The position numbers were made by a program, and so were the translations under genes. Below, in pieces: positions 1 to 9,140 of a DNA stretch of 53,910 nucleotides; the first letter of the stretch is position 1, and each line of letters opens with the position of its first letter. Under the pieces are notes generated by a model. It saw nothing but the letters and a program-made list of their open reading frames with translations. It was not told the origin of the DNA and searched no databases. The stretch is from Rikenella microfusus (GTDB lineage Bacteria; Bacteroidota; Bacteroidia; Bacteroidales; VadinHA17), in NCBI GenBank assembly GCA_020722575.1, contig DYKN01000018.1, positions 1 through 53,910 on the forward strand. Direction: 5' to 3'.

Positions 1-14
1 TAAAGCAGCAAAGT

Positions 15-80
15 TAATCCCCCCATTTGGGGGGATTTAGGGGGGCTAAATAGGGGGGATTTAGGGGGGCTAAAATAGGA
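15..80. repeat. G-rich tandem repeat with hairpin
   Basis: A 22-base unit, made of two G6 runs separated by ATTTA and ending CTAAA, occurs twice in direct orientation at 29-50 and 53-74 (period 24). The left side also forms a perfect 9-bp inverted repeat, AATCCCCCC (16-24) and GGGGGGATT (29-37), with a 4-base loop. Four G6 runs with loops of 5, 7 and 5 bases fit the canonical G-quadruplex pattern. It lies downstream of the sigma factor gene on its strand. Seen directly; any role as terminator, quadruplex or dispersed repeat is inference. Confidence 0.8.
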
Positions 81-217
81 AGGCTTGTTCTGACCTTACC
101 GGTTTCTTAGCCAAATGGAATAAATAAAGGAGGTAGGCAGAACGTTAGAAAAAAACGGTAAACTTCCTGTCACGAGGTTTGGAAGTAGGAAAAACGTAAT
201 TTCCGGGAAAGAAAAAA

Positions 218-805
218 TTATATGATAAACAAATAAAAGAATAATACTGCAGGAATAAATTCACGATCAAGATTCTCTCTTAAAAATTTAAGAGCTGCAG
301 TTAACTGATTCTCCACCGTTTTACGACTTATTCCAAGCTCTTCAGCTATTTCTCTAATATTTAAACCTTCAAACCGGCTTTTGATGAAAATTTCTTTACG
401 CCGCTCAGGCATTTTTTCAACAAGCTCTCTAACGTACCTGTGCATTGAATCATAATCTATTTTGTCGGAAGTATTCATATCCAGATCTGAAAAAATACCC
501 GAACTGAGATATCCTGAAAGGTAGATCTTACTGCGGAAATGTTTTTTTATGATGTTAAAAGCAATGGTGAAAAGATACGATTTCAAGGATAATTCGTGTT
601 TTAATTCTGAACGTTTTTCCCACAAAACAGTGAACACTTCCTGTACAACCTCCTCAGCTTCCTCATCAGATCGCAGGTATCCGTTTGCAAAACGGTATAA
701 TCTACCGCTGTATGCTTTATAAAGGGTATTAAATGCCAGAATATTCCCTTTCGAAAGATTTCTTACAAGGCGCTCTTCATCTTCTATCTCTTTATATTTC
801 GCCAT
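218..805 (-). CDS. ECF RNA polymerase sigma factor (Bacteroides expansion family type)
   Basis: A 195-residue sigma-70 family protein of extracytoplasmic-function type, which would direct RNA polymerase to a small envelope regulon. Region 2 lies at about residues 25-70, with a core-binding helix containing EEAEEVVQEVF. Region 4, a helix-turn-helix with REIAEELGISRKTVENQL, lies at about 140-170. The C-terminus ends in a short hydrophobic tail (about 183-195), which is common in the Bacteroidota expansion family. ATG start at 805. Genes of this family usually sit beside a FecR-type anti-sigma factor and a SusC receptor. Neither is visible here, but the downstream side is cut by the window edge. 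The next gene upstream is 640 bases away, so it is probably transcribed alone or with genes outside the window. Confidence 0.93.
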   Translation of the reverse strand: MAKYKEIEDEERLVRNLSKGNILAFNTLYKAYSGRLYRFANGYLRSDEEAEEVVQEVFTVLWEKRSELKHELSLKSYLFTIAFNIIKKHFRSKIYLSGYLSSGIFSDLDMNTSDKIDYDSMHRYVRELVEKMPERRKEIFIKSRFEGLNIREIAEELGISRKTVENQLTAALKFLRENLDREFIPAVLFFYLFII

Positions 806-1446
806 TAAAAATGCAGAAAAAACAAATTTAATTTAATTAAAGATAAAAAAGGTAAGAAATTTATCTAAGGATTGTCACAAATGCTTCATTTTATATTTAT
901 TACTGAATCCTCTGACAGGGAACTTATTGATGTACAAAAACTTAACTTTCCAATTAATTTATTTGTCTTATATTATATCAATTTAAGAAAACTTCAAAAT
1001 AAATATTAAATTTATTATCCTCATCTTATCAAACAGCTTTAACGTTATAGTCATCTTTTAAATGGAGCCCTAAAAAGAGGCCTGATGCAGATTTCTTTTC
1101 TTCCTTTTGCAAAAACACTATCATATTAAACCAAATAATGATGGACGTAGTTTAAAATCTTTTTATTCAAGAATCGAATTTTTTCCCATAAATTTACCTT
1201 TCTTATGTGTCTACCATGTGTGTAGACACCTATATACTATGTATGTAATCCATACAGTTTCCCCCAGGTAGAAAAAGCTATATTGCTCTGAAAAAGTTTA
1301 CAGATTTTCTGCTTATCTATTTCATGAAAAGCCAAGCCAATTTCCTCCTTGGGGGAAATACAAAAGGGGTTAAAATACACAAGGGGACAAAAAAGAATAA
1401 TTGATACTAACTTCCTTGAATAATTTATACTATAACGATTTATGAT
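806..1446. other. 641-base AT-rich noncoding gap with two dyads
   Basis: I see no convincing gene in this gap between the sigma factor and the CHAT gene. It is AT-rich and holds a perfect 8-bp inverted repeat at 1207-1229, a 6-bp inverted repeat at 1240-1256, and an imperfect TTTCCTCC/GGGGGAAA hairpin near 1340-1360. A sequence matching the Bacteroidota -7 element, TAAATTTG on the minus strand (830-823), precedes the sigma factor, but no TTG element lies at the right distance. Confidence 0.6.
1207..1229. promoter_or_regulatory. Perfect inverted repeat, operator-like
   Basis: GTGTCTAC (1207-1214) and its exact complement GTAGACAC (1222-1229) are separated by 7 bases. A second dyad, TGTATG (1240-1245) and CATACA (1251-1256) with a 5-base spacer, follows 10 bases later. 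Both lie in noncoding DNA about 400 bases upstream of the sigma factor start. The symmetry is seen directly; a protein-binding role is inference. Confidence 0.45.
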
Positions 1447-4269
1447 TTATTCAGCTTTAACCTCTCCGTTTCCAATCAATACAAACGGTGCCCAGTAGAG
1501 TGGCTGGGGATATTCTTTCATTATTTCCCTTTGAGCAAGGGTCAGGGCCTGACTGGCAGGATAGCTTTTTAGGTAGGTGTAGAATTTTCTCATAAGGATG
1601 GATGTTGGGTAATCGGCTATAGCCCAGAGACTTACCACAACAGCTGGTGCTCCGGCAAAGAGGAATGCTCTGCTCAGGCCAGTCATTTCATCTCCCTGTG
1701 ATATCTGCCCAAGACCCGTTTCACAGGCACTTAAAGTTACAAGCCTTGTATTCAAGTTCATTTCCAATACCTCCCATACATGAAGGCGGCCATCATCGTT
1801 TTCGCCGGGAGGAAAGAGCAAACATGAGTAGAGTGGCTGCAAATAATTATATATCCCGTGTGTTGCCAGATGCATGAAATTGCATTTTGATGCATTGGTT
1901 TTAACAAATGTTTCAGTAGCAGCCTGCCCTGATGCTGAGATATTTTCCGGAAAGAGAGCAAGAATGTTCTGCAATTCATCTTCGGTACCGGGCAAACCGG
2001 GTTTGTTTTCAAGTGCAATATCAGACAGAGCAACTCCAAGGAAGACTTTTCCGGGGAGAGCAGGACGCTCATGGCACACAACATATACGCTTGCCGAAGG
2101 CACATATGTAATATTGAATTTTTCAACAAGGTCTCTCCCTTTATTGTCTTTCAGCGCCTGAAAAGGTAGAAAATGAAGAGGTCCGTTAGGTATAATAACG
2201 AGGTCAGTATATCTTTCAAGGTTTTCTTCAATCGGTTTTATAAGTATATTATAAAGCTCATTCAGAGAGCTGTTTATTATTTTTGTGTTATTTGAACTAA
2301 TAGCTTTTCTAGCTTCTTCAATCAGCGCTATCAATCTGCTTCTGGTAATGTTTACCGTAATACCGTTCTGGTTCGAACTCGTTATAATCCAGCAAATAAG
2401 GTTTTCATCGCTAATCCAGTATGAAACAACAGCCCTGTTTTTATCCAGTTCCTCACTGAGATCATTGGCAATGACAGGTTCTGCGGAAATTACCTCGGCA
2501 TAAGCAGGATTGTTCAGTTTTAACATTCTGAGAATATCTTCATATTCCGATTGCAGACGGTTAAGCTCCTCCATCATTTTCGACATTCTCACCGAACGGT
2601 CATCATCAGCCGTACTTGTACCCACTGGATTTCTCTGTATCAACCTGTAAAAGTTCTGAAGCTCAAGTCTTTTTTCCTGCTCTTTAGCAACAAGGTCTCC
2701 TGGCAGTGACCCCTTGAAATCAATCCTTTTTCCTGCAAGCATATCATAGAATGCCCGCGCACGTGCCTGCTCCGACACCCTGAATGCTTCATCAGGCTTT
2801 CTATTCTTCATATAAAGCCTTATAAGCCTGTCATATACTTCTCTTTTGTTCTCCAGGTAGAGACTCCTGAACTCATCTACTGTAAGGTTACCCCTTATCT
2901 TTTCAATAATGTTGATTGCATTGAGATAAGATTCAACCGCGCGTTCATCATCACCCGAATTTTCATATACCCTGCCGGTTTCAAACCATGCTTTCCATTT
3001 TACTTCCGGTAACTCTGAAAGGTGTAGTGCAGAATCGAGCATCAGGGATGCCCTCAGGTAATTTCCTGCATCATTAAAAGCCTTACCTTTAAGCAGATAT
3101 GTATTTGCGAGACCCTGCCTGTTACCTGTTGAAGCAAATGATACTCCTGCAATGTCAAGAAAATAAAGAGCACTATCAGTTTTTCCGGTATTAATCATTA
3201 ATTCCGCAAGGCGAAGGGAGGTAATAGCGTTCCCTGTCAGTGAACCTTCCGACGAGAAATAGCGCTCTGCGCCGGTAATATCACCGGTTCTCAGTCCAAT
3301 TGAAGCATCAATACTGCCGGCTCTAATACCTGAAGTATCTTTTTGTTCCCTTGCCCTGCTGTAATATATTACAGCTCTGTTATTATCACCCATATCTCTG
3401 TAAATATCTCCCATTCCTACAGTAGCCCATATTATCTGAGCTGTGATTTTTGTTTTATTGGCTTCCTCGAGTGCTTTTTCCTGATACCGCAGAGCCTTCT
3501 CGTAATCGCCAGTGCCTGAAGCAATTGTTGCAAGAAGATGATAATGCCGGGCGGTACCAAGCTTTAGTCGTTCAGCAAGTCTGAGAGAGTTTTCAATAAA
3601 TCGGGAAGCTGTAAACAGGTCACCCTGATCGGAATAAATCGATGCGAGGGTCAAATATGCTTCCATTTCACCTCTTGCCTCGCCTGTCTGCCTGAATATA
3701 GCCAGTGCTTTGTCGATAAACATAAGTGACTGCTGCGATCTACCCATTACTGCATGTAACTGTCCGAGAGCAAGATAATTATCTGCTATTGCAAGTCTGT
3801 TCTCGTCCTTGAGACTCTGATTCATCCCCTCACTGAGTGACAGAGCTTTTTCGAGAGAAGAGATACCGTTATGATATAAACCCATGTAAACAAAGATTTT
3901 CCCCTGATGACGATAATTTTCAATTTGTCCCAGAAGATTGCCTGCCGTTGAATCGAGTTTCATTGCCCGCTCCACATAACCAAGGGCATTTTCATATTGC
4001 CCGTTCATCTCATGGCAATTTGCTATCTTACGACATACTGATGCTTCCATCTGGAGATTACGGTAAATGCCAAGTCTGGAACTGGCCTCAAGCATCTTTT
4101 CATAATGATAAATTGCCTCATCGTAACGATGACTGTTAAAATATGCATCACCCGTGTTTTGTTCACGGGTAACAAGAATTGAAGGAGTGAGGCATGAAAA
4201 CATTAATACAAGGCCTGCAACAGAGGCGACCAGGTAAAAATGTTTTCTTTTTCTTACATTGCTTGACAT
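1447..4269 (-). CDS. TPR-CHAT (caspase-like) predicted lipoprotein
   Basis: A 940-residue protein. The N-terminus is basic, then hydrophobic, ending LMFSC, a plausible lipobox that would anchor it outside the inner membrane. Tandem tetratricopeptide repeats fill about residues 38-450, followed by a helical, coiled-coil-like segment (about 500-590). A C-terminal CHAT domain spans about 650-935. CHAT domains belong to the caspase-like clan CD peptidases; the predicted catalytic pair is His804 (in ATHG) and Cys849 (in LSACETG), both intact. It is the last gene of an operon, 13 bases after the beta-barrel gene at 4283. Many TPR-CHAT proteins act as proteases in signalling or defence; the exported form here suggests an envelope role, which is inference. 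Substrate unknown. Confidence 0.9.
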   Translation of the reverse strand: MSSNVRKRKHFYLVASVAGLVLMFSCLTPSILVTREQNTGDAYFNSHRYDEAIYHYEKMLEASSRLGIYRNLQMEASVCRKIANCHEMNGQYENALGYVERAMKLDSTAGNLLGQIENYRHQGKIFVYMGLYHNGISSLEKALSLSEGMNQSLKDENRLAIADNYLALGQLHAVMGRSQQSLMFIDKALAIFRQTGEARGEMEAYLTLASIYSDQGDLFTASRFIENSLRLAERLKLGTARHYHLLATIASGTGDYEKALRYQEKALEEANKTKITAQIIWATVGMGDIYRDMGDNNRAVIYYSRAREQKDTSGIRAGSIDASIGLRTGDITGAERYFSSEGSLTGNAITSLRLAELMINTGKTDSALYFLDIAGVSFASTGNRQGLANTYLLKGKAFNDAGNYLRASLMLDSALHLSELPEVKWKAWFETGRVYENSGDDERAVESYLNAINIIEKIRGNLTVDEFRSLYLENKREVYDRLIRLYMKNRKPDEAFRVSEQARARAFYDMLAGKRIDFKGSLPGDLVAKEQEKRLELQNFYRLIQRNPVGTSTADDDRSVRMSKMMEELNRLQSEYEDILRMLKLNNPAYAEVISAEPVIANDLSEELDKNRAVVSYWISDENLICWIITSSNQNGITVNITRSRLIALIEEARKAISSNNTKIINSSLNELYNILIKPIEENLERYTDLVIIPNGPLHFLPFQALKDNKGRDLVEKFNITYVPSASVYVVCHERPALPGKVFLGVALSDIALENKPGLPGTEDELQNILALFPENISASGQAATETFVKTNASKCNFMHLATHGIYNYLQPLYSCLLFPPGENDDGRLHVWEVLEMNLNTRLVTLSACETGLGQISQGDEMTGLSRAFLFAGAPAVVVSLWAIADYPTSILMRKFYTYLKSYPASQALTLAQREIMKEYPQPLYWAPFVLIGNGEVKAE

Positions 4270-4282
4270 TTACATGCAATTT

Positions 4283-5269
4283 TCAGAAAACATACTGGAT
4301 CATACCTGTATAAAGAGGGTCTGCCGGTGTATTCTTCCCTTTAAGAGGTATTGTAACCGATTCGCCAAACCTGAAACGTTTAACCTGAAAAACCAGTCCC
4401 GGCTCATATGATGCAATCTGCGAAAAAGGCAGGAATCTTGAATAATGACCATTTATTGTATCTTTATTCTTATACTGATAGTTGAATTCATTTGAGAAGA
4501 CTATCCATTCATTCAAATGAAGATTTACCCCGGCTGTTGCTTCAAGAACATTGCCCGGACGAAATTTCAGCTCGCTTATATCAGTTATATCAAACTTCTT
4601 ACTCCCGGTAAAACTGTACGAATAGTTAAATGAGAGTGTGAACGAATATGGATACAGGATACTTCGTGCTAAAAGGCCACCGGTAAGAGCATATGTACCG
4701 CTTCCCACAGGCAGGTCATACTGCTCCGCACTTCTTATACCGGTTGGATTCTTTTCGCCGGTTGGTATTGCAAGCTTTGCAAAACCTGTAAGAGATATTC
4801 TATATCTTTCCTCAGGAATAATCTGAAATCTTGCTTTTAAATACGAATCTCCAATACCACTTCCTTTCCTGTTTATCAATGTTGTTCGTGTTGTATTTGT
4901 AAATGCAACAACTTCAGTTATCTGACTCTCCTGTCTTGAATCCATATATTCGGTTGAAAGTTCAATCTCGAGCCGGTCGCTTATACCATACTGAAACATA
5001 AAAGCGAAAGATGAATTTGTGCCCCATATATTTGATGTGTAATATTCTCTTAAACCATCGGCGGTGAAATATTTGTCGGCTACCCTGTAATTTGCCATGG
5101 TGCCTGCCCTGAAGAAACCTTTCCTGAGGGTAACCGGTTCTGTAACTATAGTTTGTTGTTTTATTTCGGAAGGTGTTAGCTGTTTTTCAACCTGTCCATA
5201 GCAGATAAAAGTTATGAAAGTGTTAGTCAGGATCAGAATATATTTTGATATGTGCTTTAAGTATTGCAT
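4283..5269 (-). CDS. Outer-membrane beta-barrel-like protein, paralogue 2
   Basis: A 328-residue exported protein of unknown function with many alternating aromatic/polar strands (YRISLTGFAKLAIPTG, FTLSFNYSYSF), typical of outer-membrane barrels. I place the start at the ATG at 5269 rather than at 5368, because that ATG overlaps the stop of the upstream gene as TAATG and is followed at once by a signal peptide ending near CYGQ; the longer reading would put 33 non-signal residues in front. It resembles its upstream neighbour: both have P-(L/V)-T-L-x-x-G near the mature N-terminus and a similar strand pattern, so the pair looks like a tandem duplication. Translational coupling is likely. No catalytic motif was seen; pore, receptor or structural roles are all possible. 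Confidence 0.75.
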   Translation of the reverse strand: MQYLKHISKYILILTNTFITFICYGQVEKQLTPSEIKQQTIVTEPVTLRKGFFRAGTMANYRVADKYFTADGLREYYTSNIWGTNSSFAFMFQYGISDRLEIELSTEYMDSRQESQITEVVAFTNTTRTTLINRKGSGIGDSYLKARFQIIPEERYRISLTGFAKLAIPTGEKNPTGIRSAEQYDLPVGSGTYALTGGLLARSILYPYSFTLSFNYSYSFTGSKKFDITDISELKFRPGNVLEATAGVNLHLNEWIVFSNEFNYQYKNKDTINGHYSRFLPFSQIASYEPGLVFQVKRFRFGESVTIPLKGKNTPADPLYTGMIQYVF

Positions 5270-6351
5270 TATCTTAAAAATGGGAAGGTACTGAAACGGA
5301 TAGTTGTAAAGAGATAGAAAGGTGCGTCGGAGTTTTTCCCTGCCAGGGGGAAACCTGCTGTCTGGCATACGGTAAGTGAGGGTGATATTTGAAGTTCAAA
5401 GCATGGTTCGATGGCGATATACCGTGTTTCCCTGTTACTGTATTTATTACCCCAGAACTCTGTCCAACCGCCCCATGTCTTTTGCCAGTTTACATTTAAA
5501 TAAATGTCGAACCAGCCGGTTGCCTGGTAATGGAGGGCTGCATCTGCAATCAATGCGTCGCTGAGCAGGAATTTGTATGATTCATTATAATAGACAAATT
5601 TATTCTCCACAAGTGATTCTTCCCATCTTATGCTGGTGCCTTCCCTGACAGGTGTTCTGAAAGAGAGGCCTGCCTGCAGTGAATACCGCCTGAAAGTAAA
5701 TTTTGTCTGAGATGTAAGAAGATAAACGGGAACACCAAATCCGTTTGTATAGTTATATCTATAATTAACTGTATACGAATCGGCAGAGGTAAAATCCGTA
5801 ATTTTATGTGCGGGTTTTTCCTGTTTATATTCTGCCGAAGGAATATAAATTCCGCCTTTGATACAAAGGTCGAACCATCTGTATTTAAGGGGGAGGCTTG
5901 CTGAGGCTGAAATTAAGATGTCTCCTGGCCCTTTTATTTCCTTTACCTGATTAACCGTGACCTGGTCATTAGATGTCAGTGATGCTGATGAATAGGTAAC
6001 TGCTTCAGAACGGATTCCATGACGGATGAAATTTGTTTCGGCTCCAATCTCAAGAAAATCGAACACCCCATATCTTATATCAGCAAAATAATAATGAAAT
6101 ACCGACCCTGTTCCGCTTTTTTTCAGGATTACACTATTTCCTTCATTGTCGAACCGATGTGATCTCACCGCAAATTTATATCCGACGTTAGTCTTTAGCT
6201 GTCCCCTGTAAAGCGTTAGGGGACGCATGTTATAGGGCATGGTCAAAAGAGTGTATTTGTCTCTTCCAGCTTCTACCGGTTGTCCTGAGACCATTCCGGG
6301 TATCTTCAGCAAAAGATAAAACAGAAATAGATATTTAATTCTTTTTACCAT
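5269..6351 (-). CDS. Outer-membrane beta-barrel-like protein, paralogue 1
   Basis: A 360-residue exported protein with a signal peptide (about residues 1-24, ending VSGQ) and a body rich in amphipathic beta strands with aromatic ends, as in outer-membrane barrels. It starts 6 bases after the stop of the propeller lipoprotein gene, and its stop overlaps the start of paralogue 2 by one base. The mature N-terminus carries PLTLYRGQLKTN, matched by PVTLRKGFFRAG in the neighbour. No known enzyme motif is visible. Its place between a propeller lipoprotein and a CHAT lipoprotein suggests a shared envelope complex, but that rests on gene order only. Confidence 0.75.
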   Translation of the reverse strand: MVKRIKYLFLFYLLLKIPGMVSGQPVEAGRDKYTLLTMPYNMRPLTLYRGQLKTNVGYKFAVRSHRFDNEGNSVILKKSGTGSVFHYYFADIRYGVFDFLEIGAETNFIRHGIRSEAVTYSSASLTSNDQVTVNQVKEIKGPGDILISASASLPLKYRWFDLCIKGGIYIPSAEYKQEKPAHKITDFTSADSYTVNYRYNYTNGFGVPVYLLTSQTKFTFRRYSLQAGLSFRTPVREGTSIRWEESLVENKFVYYNESYKFLLSDALIADAALHYQATGWFDIYLNVNWQKTWGGWTEFWGNKYSNRETRYIAIEPCFELQISPSLTVCQTAGFPLAGKNSDAPFYLFTTIRFSTFPFLR

Positions 6352-6357
6352 TTTCTT

Positions 6358-7350
6358 TTATTCAATTGGAAGAACATATTTAACCAGGCCTTTATTTCTC
6401 AGGCCAATCCATAAATTTCCGTATTTGTCTTCTTCTATACAGTTTATTTCGGCTGCAGATATTCCGCTGAATTCCTTGAATGAGCGCGGCACAACTCCAT
6501 TATACCATATAAGCCCGTTGCCACGTGTTGCAAACCATACATGTCCCCTTCTATCTTCAAATATATCTCTAATTTTAATACTGTCATTCCCTGTCATCAG
6601 ATTTACCTGGTGAAGGGTTCCGTCAGTACCTGACCATACGACTCTATTGCCTGCATCTGTACCTATCCATAGTCGTTCTCTCCTGTCAAATTTAAGGGCT
6701 GTTACTCTGTCGTCGGGCAACCCGTCAGTTTTTCTTATAAATGTGAACATTTTGTTATACCATCTGACAAGGCCCTTTTCTGTTCCAATATATACAGCTC
6801 CGGAATGGCCCTCTTCAATAGCACGTACATTCTCAAAACCTGCTATAGTGCTGTTAACGAATCCAGCTCCGGTGTTGACAAAGAATCCGCTATTTCTGGT
6901 GCCCACCCATAATGCTCCGTCGGATGTAATCTTAATTGCCGTAATATCCAGAGTATCGCCTGCATCAAGCTCTGAAGACCATGTATTTTCAACAGACAGT
7001 ACCGATATTCCCCTGTACGTTCCGAACAATATTTTTCCTTCGGCCGATCCTGCCATACAATTCACATTATCGTCAACAAGCGGTGATGTTGTGGTACGGA
7101 AATATGTCCATCCCTTATAATCATATCTGGCAATGCCGAAGCCGGGAAAAGAAAACCACAAATTGCCTTTACTATCTCGATAAATATCGCTTATATTATC
7201 TGACGGCAATCCGTCGGAAGTAGTATAAACTGTCCATGTTCCTGCCAATTCAGGATCAAGGAGCTCATAATCGTTCCTTTCACAGCCTATAATTATAGAT
7301 AAAAACAATGGCAGGAAAAGCAATATTGTTTTTTGCCCTGCTTTTAACAT
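6358..7350 (-). CDS. Two-component-regulator-type beta-propeller lipoprotein (Reg_prop)
   Basis: A 330-residue lipoprotein: hydrophobic leader, then the lipobox IIGC with Cys at about residue 23. The rest is a chain of Reg_prop-type repeats of about 40 residues with the pattern TxxDGLPSDxIxxIxxDxxGxLWxG, enough for a single seven-bladed propeller. Such propellers form the sensor region of hybrid two-component systems in Bacteroidota. Here there is no kinase or transmembrane output domain, so the protein is a stand-alone extracytoplasmic propeller. It is the first gene of the operon reaching the CHAT gene; spacing to the next gene is 6 bases. Ligand unknown. Confidence 0.87.
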   Translation of the reverse strand: MLKAGQKTILLFLPLFLSIIIGCERNDYELLDPELAGTWTVYTTSDGLPSDNISDIYRDSKGNLWFSFPGFGIARYDYKGWTYFRTTTSPLVDDNVNCMAGSAEGKILFGTYRGISVLSVENTWSSELDAGDTLDITAIKITSDGALWVGTRNSGFFVNTGAGFVNSTIAGFENVRAIEEGHSGAVYIGTEKGLVRWYNKMFTFIRKTDGLPDDRVTALKFDRRERLWIGTDAGNRVVWSGTDGTLHQVNLMTGNDSIKIRDIFEDRRGHVWFATRGNGLIWYNGVVPRSFKEFSGISAAEINCIEEDKYGNLWIGLRNKGLVKYVLPIE

Positions 7351-7469
7351 GATCCTTAAAATAATTATTCACACCTTTTTACGAAAATAAATTGTCTATG
7401 TTACAAACGCAGAAAATGGCTGTTTTTATATATAATTGTATTATTTTTTCACCTCAATTTTTATACCGG

Positions 7470-7493
7470 AAAGGCTTTCATCTGAAAGCCTTT
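7470..7493. terminator. Perfect 10-bp hairpin downstream of the permease gene
   Basis: AAAGGCTTTC (7470-7479) and GAAAGCCTTT (7484-7493) form a perfect 10-bp stem with a 4-base loop, about 70 bases past the permease stop on the minus strand. No U-run follows on the minus strand, so it may be a weak or atypical terminator or a processing hairpin; its location between two minus-strand transcription units favours a 3'-end role. Confidence 0.5.
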
Positions 7494-7561
7494 AAAACGC
7501 GAAATTAACCTCATTTGCATTCCAGTCTATACTCCTGGTGGGCGATATTAATCAAATGTAT

Positions 7562-9052
7562 TTAATTATTATTGTTTGATTTATCAGACGAAATTAAATT
7601 TAAATTATTATTCTTTTTTCTAAACCGATCCCAGATAAAGAAAACAGGAATACCCAGAAATACCAAACCCAGTCCTGGGAAAGTATAAACTGGCTTATAA
7701 ATAAGAAGAATCACCATGATGGTGATGGTAGTTAGAATGTATAATGCCGGTATAACAGGGTATCCGAAAGCCTTATATGGTCTCGGGATATCAGGTCTTT
7801 TTTTCCTGAGAATAAAAATTGAGAATATTGTAAGGGCGAAGAAGAGAAGCACAGCGAATATGACATAATCGAGCAGGTCGCTATAAGTACCTGAGAGGCA
7901 CAGCAGAATTGACCAGACTCCCTGCACGGCAATTGCGAATCCTGGCACTCCTTTACTGTTAAGTTGACCGACTTTTTTAAAGAAGAGTCCGTCGCGTGCC
8001 ATTGCGTAATAGACTCTTGCACCTGAAATTATCAGGCCGTTATTACAGCCGAAAGTACTAATCATAATAAATATTGCCATAATTATTGCCGCATAGTCTC
8101 CGGTAACCATACTCATTGCAGAAGTTGCCACACGGTCGTCGGTTGCAAACTGCATACCTCGTTCAAATACCGTTGCGCCATCAGGTGTTCCTGTAACAGG
8201 GAGGAATTTTATATAAACAAAATTCGCCAGAAGGTAAAGAATTGAAACTATCAGGGTTCCGAACAAGAGGCTTAAAGGGATAGTTCGTTTAGGGTTAATT
8301 ACCTCACCGGAGATAAAAGTTATGTTATACCAGGCATCTGAAGCAAAGAGCGAACCGACGAGAGCCATTCCTGTTGCTGCAACAATCATAAACCCAGACA
8401 GGGGTATGATCTGATTATCTGTTCCGATTCTTGAAGCTTTCCAGAAAATTTCTTTATTGATTTCCCATGCTCCTGTATTTTCAGCAACGATAATACCAAG
8501 TATTATGAAGCCCAGAAGGACCATTACTTTTGTTGATGAAAAAATATTCTGTACAGTTTTACCTGTTACAATTCCTCTGGTATTCAGCCATGTCAGGAAG
8601 AGAATTGATGCCATAGCCAGCAACTGGGTTGTATTAACATCAAATGGACCAATTGAAAAAAGGATGTTTTTCTCAGATATATAGGGAATAAGTACGCCTG
8701 TGAATTTTGCAAATCCCACAGCCACTGCGGCGATTGAACCGCATTGTATAACAAGGAAGGTCGTCCATCCGAAGAGAAAGCCTGCAAGGGGGTGGTAAGC
8801 TTCTTTTAGGAAAACATACTGGCCTCCTACATGGGGCATCATTGCAGCAAGCTCGCCATAGCTGACAGCACCAATAAGGGTAATGATTCCTGTAATAACC
8901 CAGACAATCATCAGCCAGCCCGGAGAACCCACGTTACGGACAATATCGGCACTGACAATAAAAATTCCGGATCCGATCATCGATCCGGAAACAAACATTA
9001 TTCCATCGAAAAGATTCACTCGCTTCCTGAAGCGGGGCTCTTCCTGCTGCAT
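7562..9052 (-). CDS. APC-superfamily amino acid permease
   Basis: A 496-residue inner-membrane transporter with about twelve hydrophobic segments. The first helix carries SGSMIGSGIF, the conserved unwound substrate-binding stretch of amino acid-polyamine-organocation transporters. The layout fits the L-type (LAT-like) branch: GEL in helix 2-3, charged loops, and a basic cytoplasmic tail. It probably takes up or exchanges amino acids by proton or sodium coupling; the substrate cannot be told from the sequence. A minus-strand TATTTTTG at 9080-9073 matches the Bacteroidota -7 element, although no clear -33 element is seen. It appears to be transcribed alone, with a hairpin at 7470-7493 downstream. 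Confidence 0.92.
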   Translation of the reverse strand: MQQEEPRFRKRVNLFDGIMFVSGSMIGSGIFIVSADIVRNVGSPGWLMIVWVITGIITLIGAVSYGELAAMMPHVGGQYVFLKEAYHPLAGFLFGWTTFLVIQCGSIAAVAVGFAKFTGVLIPYISEKNILFSIGPFDVNTTQLLAMASILFLTWLNTRGIVTGKTVQNIFSSTKVMVLLGFIILGIIVAENTGAWEINKEIFWKASRIGTDNQIIPLSGFMIVAATGMALVGSLFASDAWYNITFISGEVINPKRTIPLSLLFGTLIVSILYLLANFVYIKFLPVTGTPDGATVFERGMQFATDDRVATSAMSMVTGDYAAIIMAIFIMISTFGCNNGLIISGARVYYAMARDGLFFKKVGQLNSKGVPGFAIAVQGVWSILLCLSGTYSDLLDYVIFAVLLFFALTIFSIFILRKKRPDIPRPYKAFGYPVIPALYILTTITIMVILLIYKPVYTFPGLGLVFLGIPVFFIWDRFRKKNNNLNLISSDKSNNNN

Positions 9053-9140
9053 AAATTAATTTTAAGAAAGAGCAAAAATAAAAAAACTATCCGGAATCAT
9101 TCTTTCGATTAAATTTTTAAATTACAATTTCTGATTTCAA

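Noticed and set aside
806..1446. tRNA or riboswitch in the long gap
   Set aside because: No cloverleaf, T-loop consensus or known riboswitch core could be recognised; only two simple dyads.
1647..2503. Plus-strand open frames opposite the CHAT gene
   Set aside because: They are antisense to a well-supported gene, lack family features and are broken into short pieces.
6647..7120. 157-codon plus-strand frame opposite the propeller lipoprotein
   Set aside because: Shadow of the Reg_prop repeats; no start context or recognisable domain.
1447..7350. Type III-E CRISPR (Craspase-like) TPR-CHAT system
   Set aside because: No cas genes or repeat array are nearby and the protein has a predicted lipoprotein signal.
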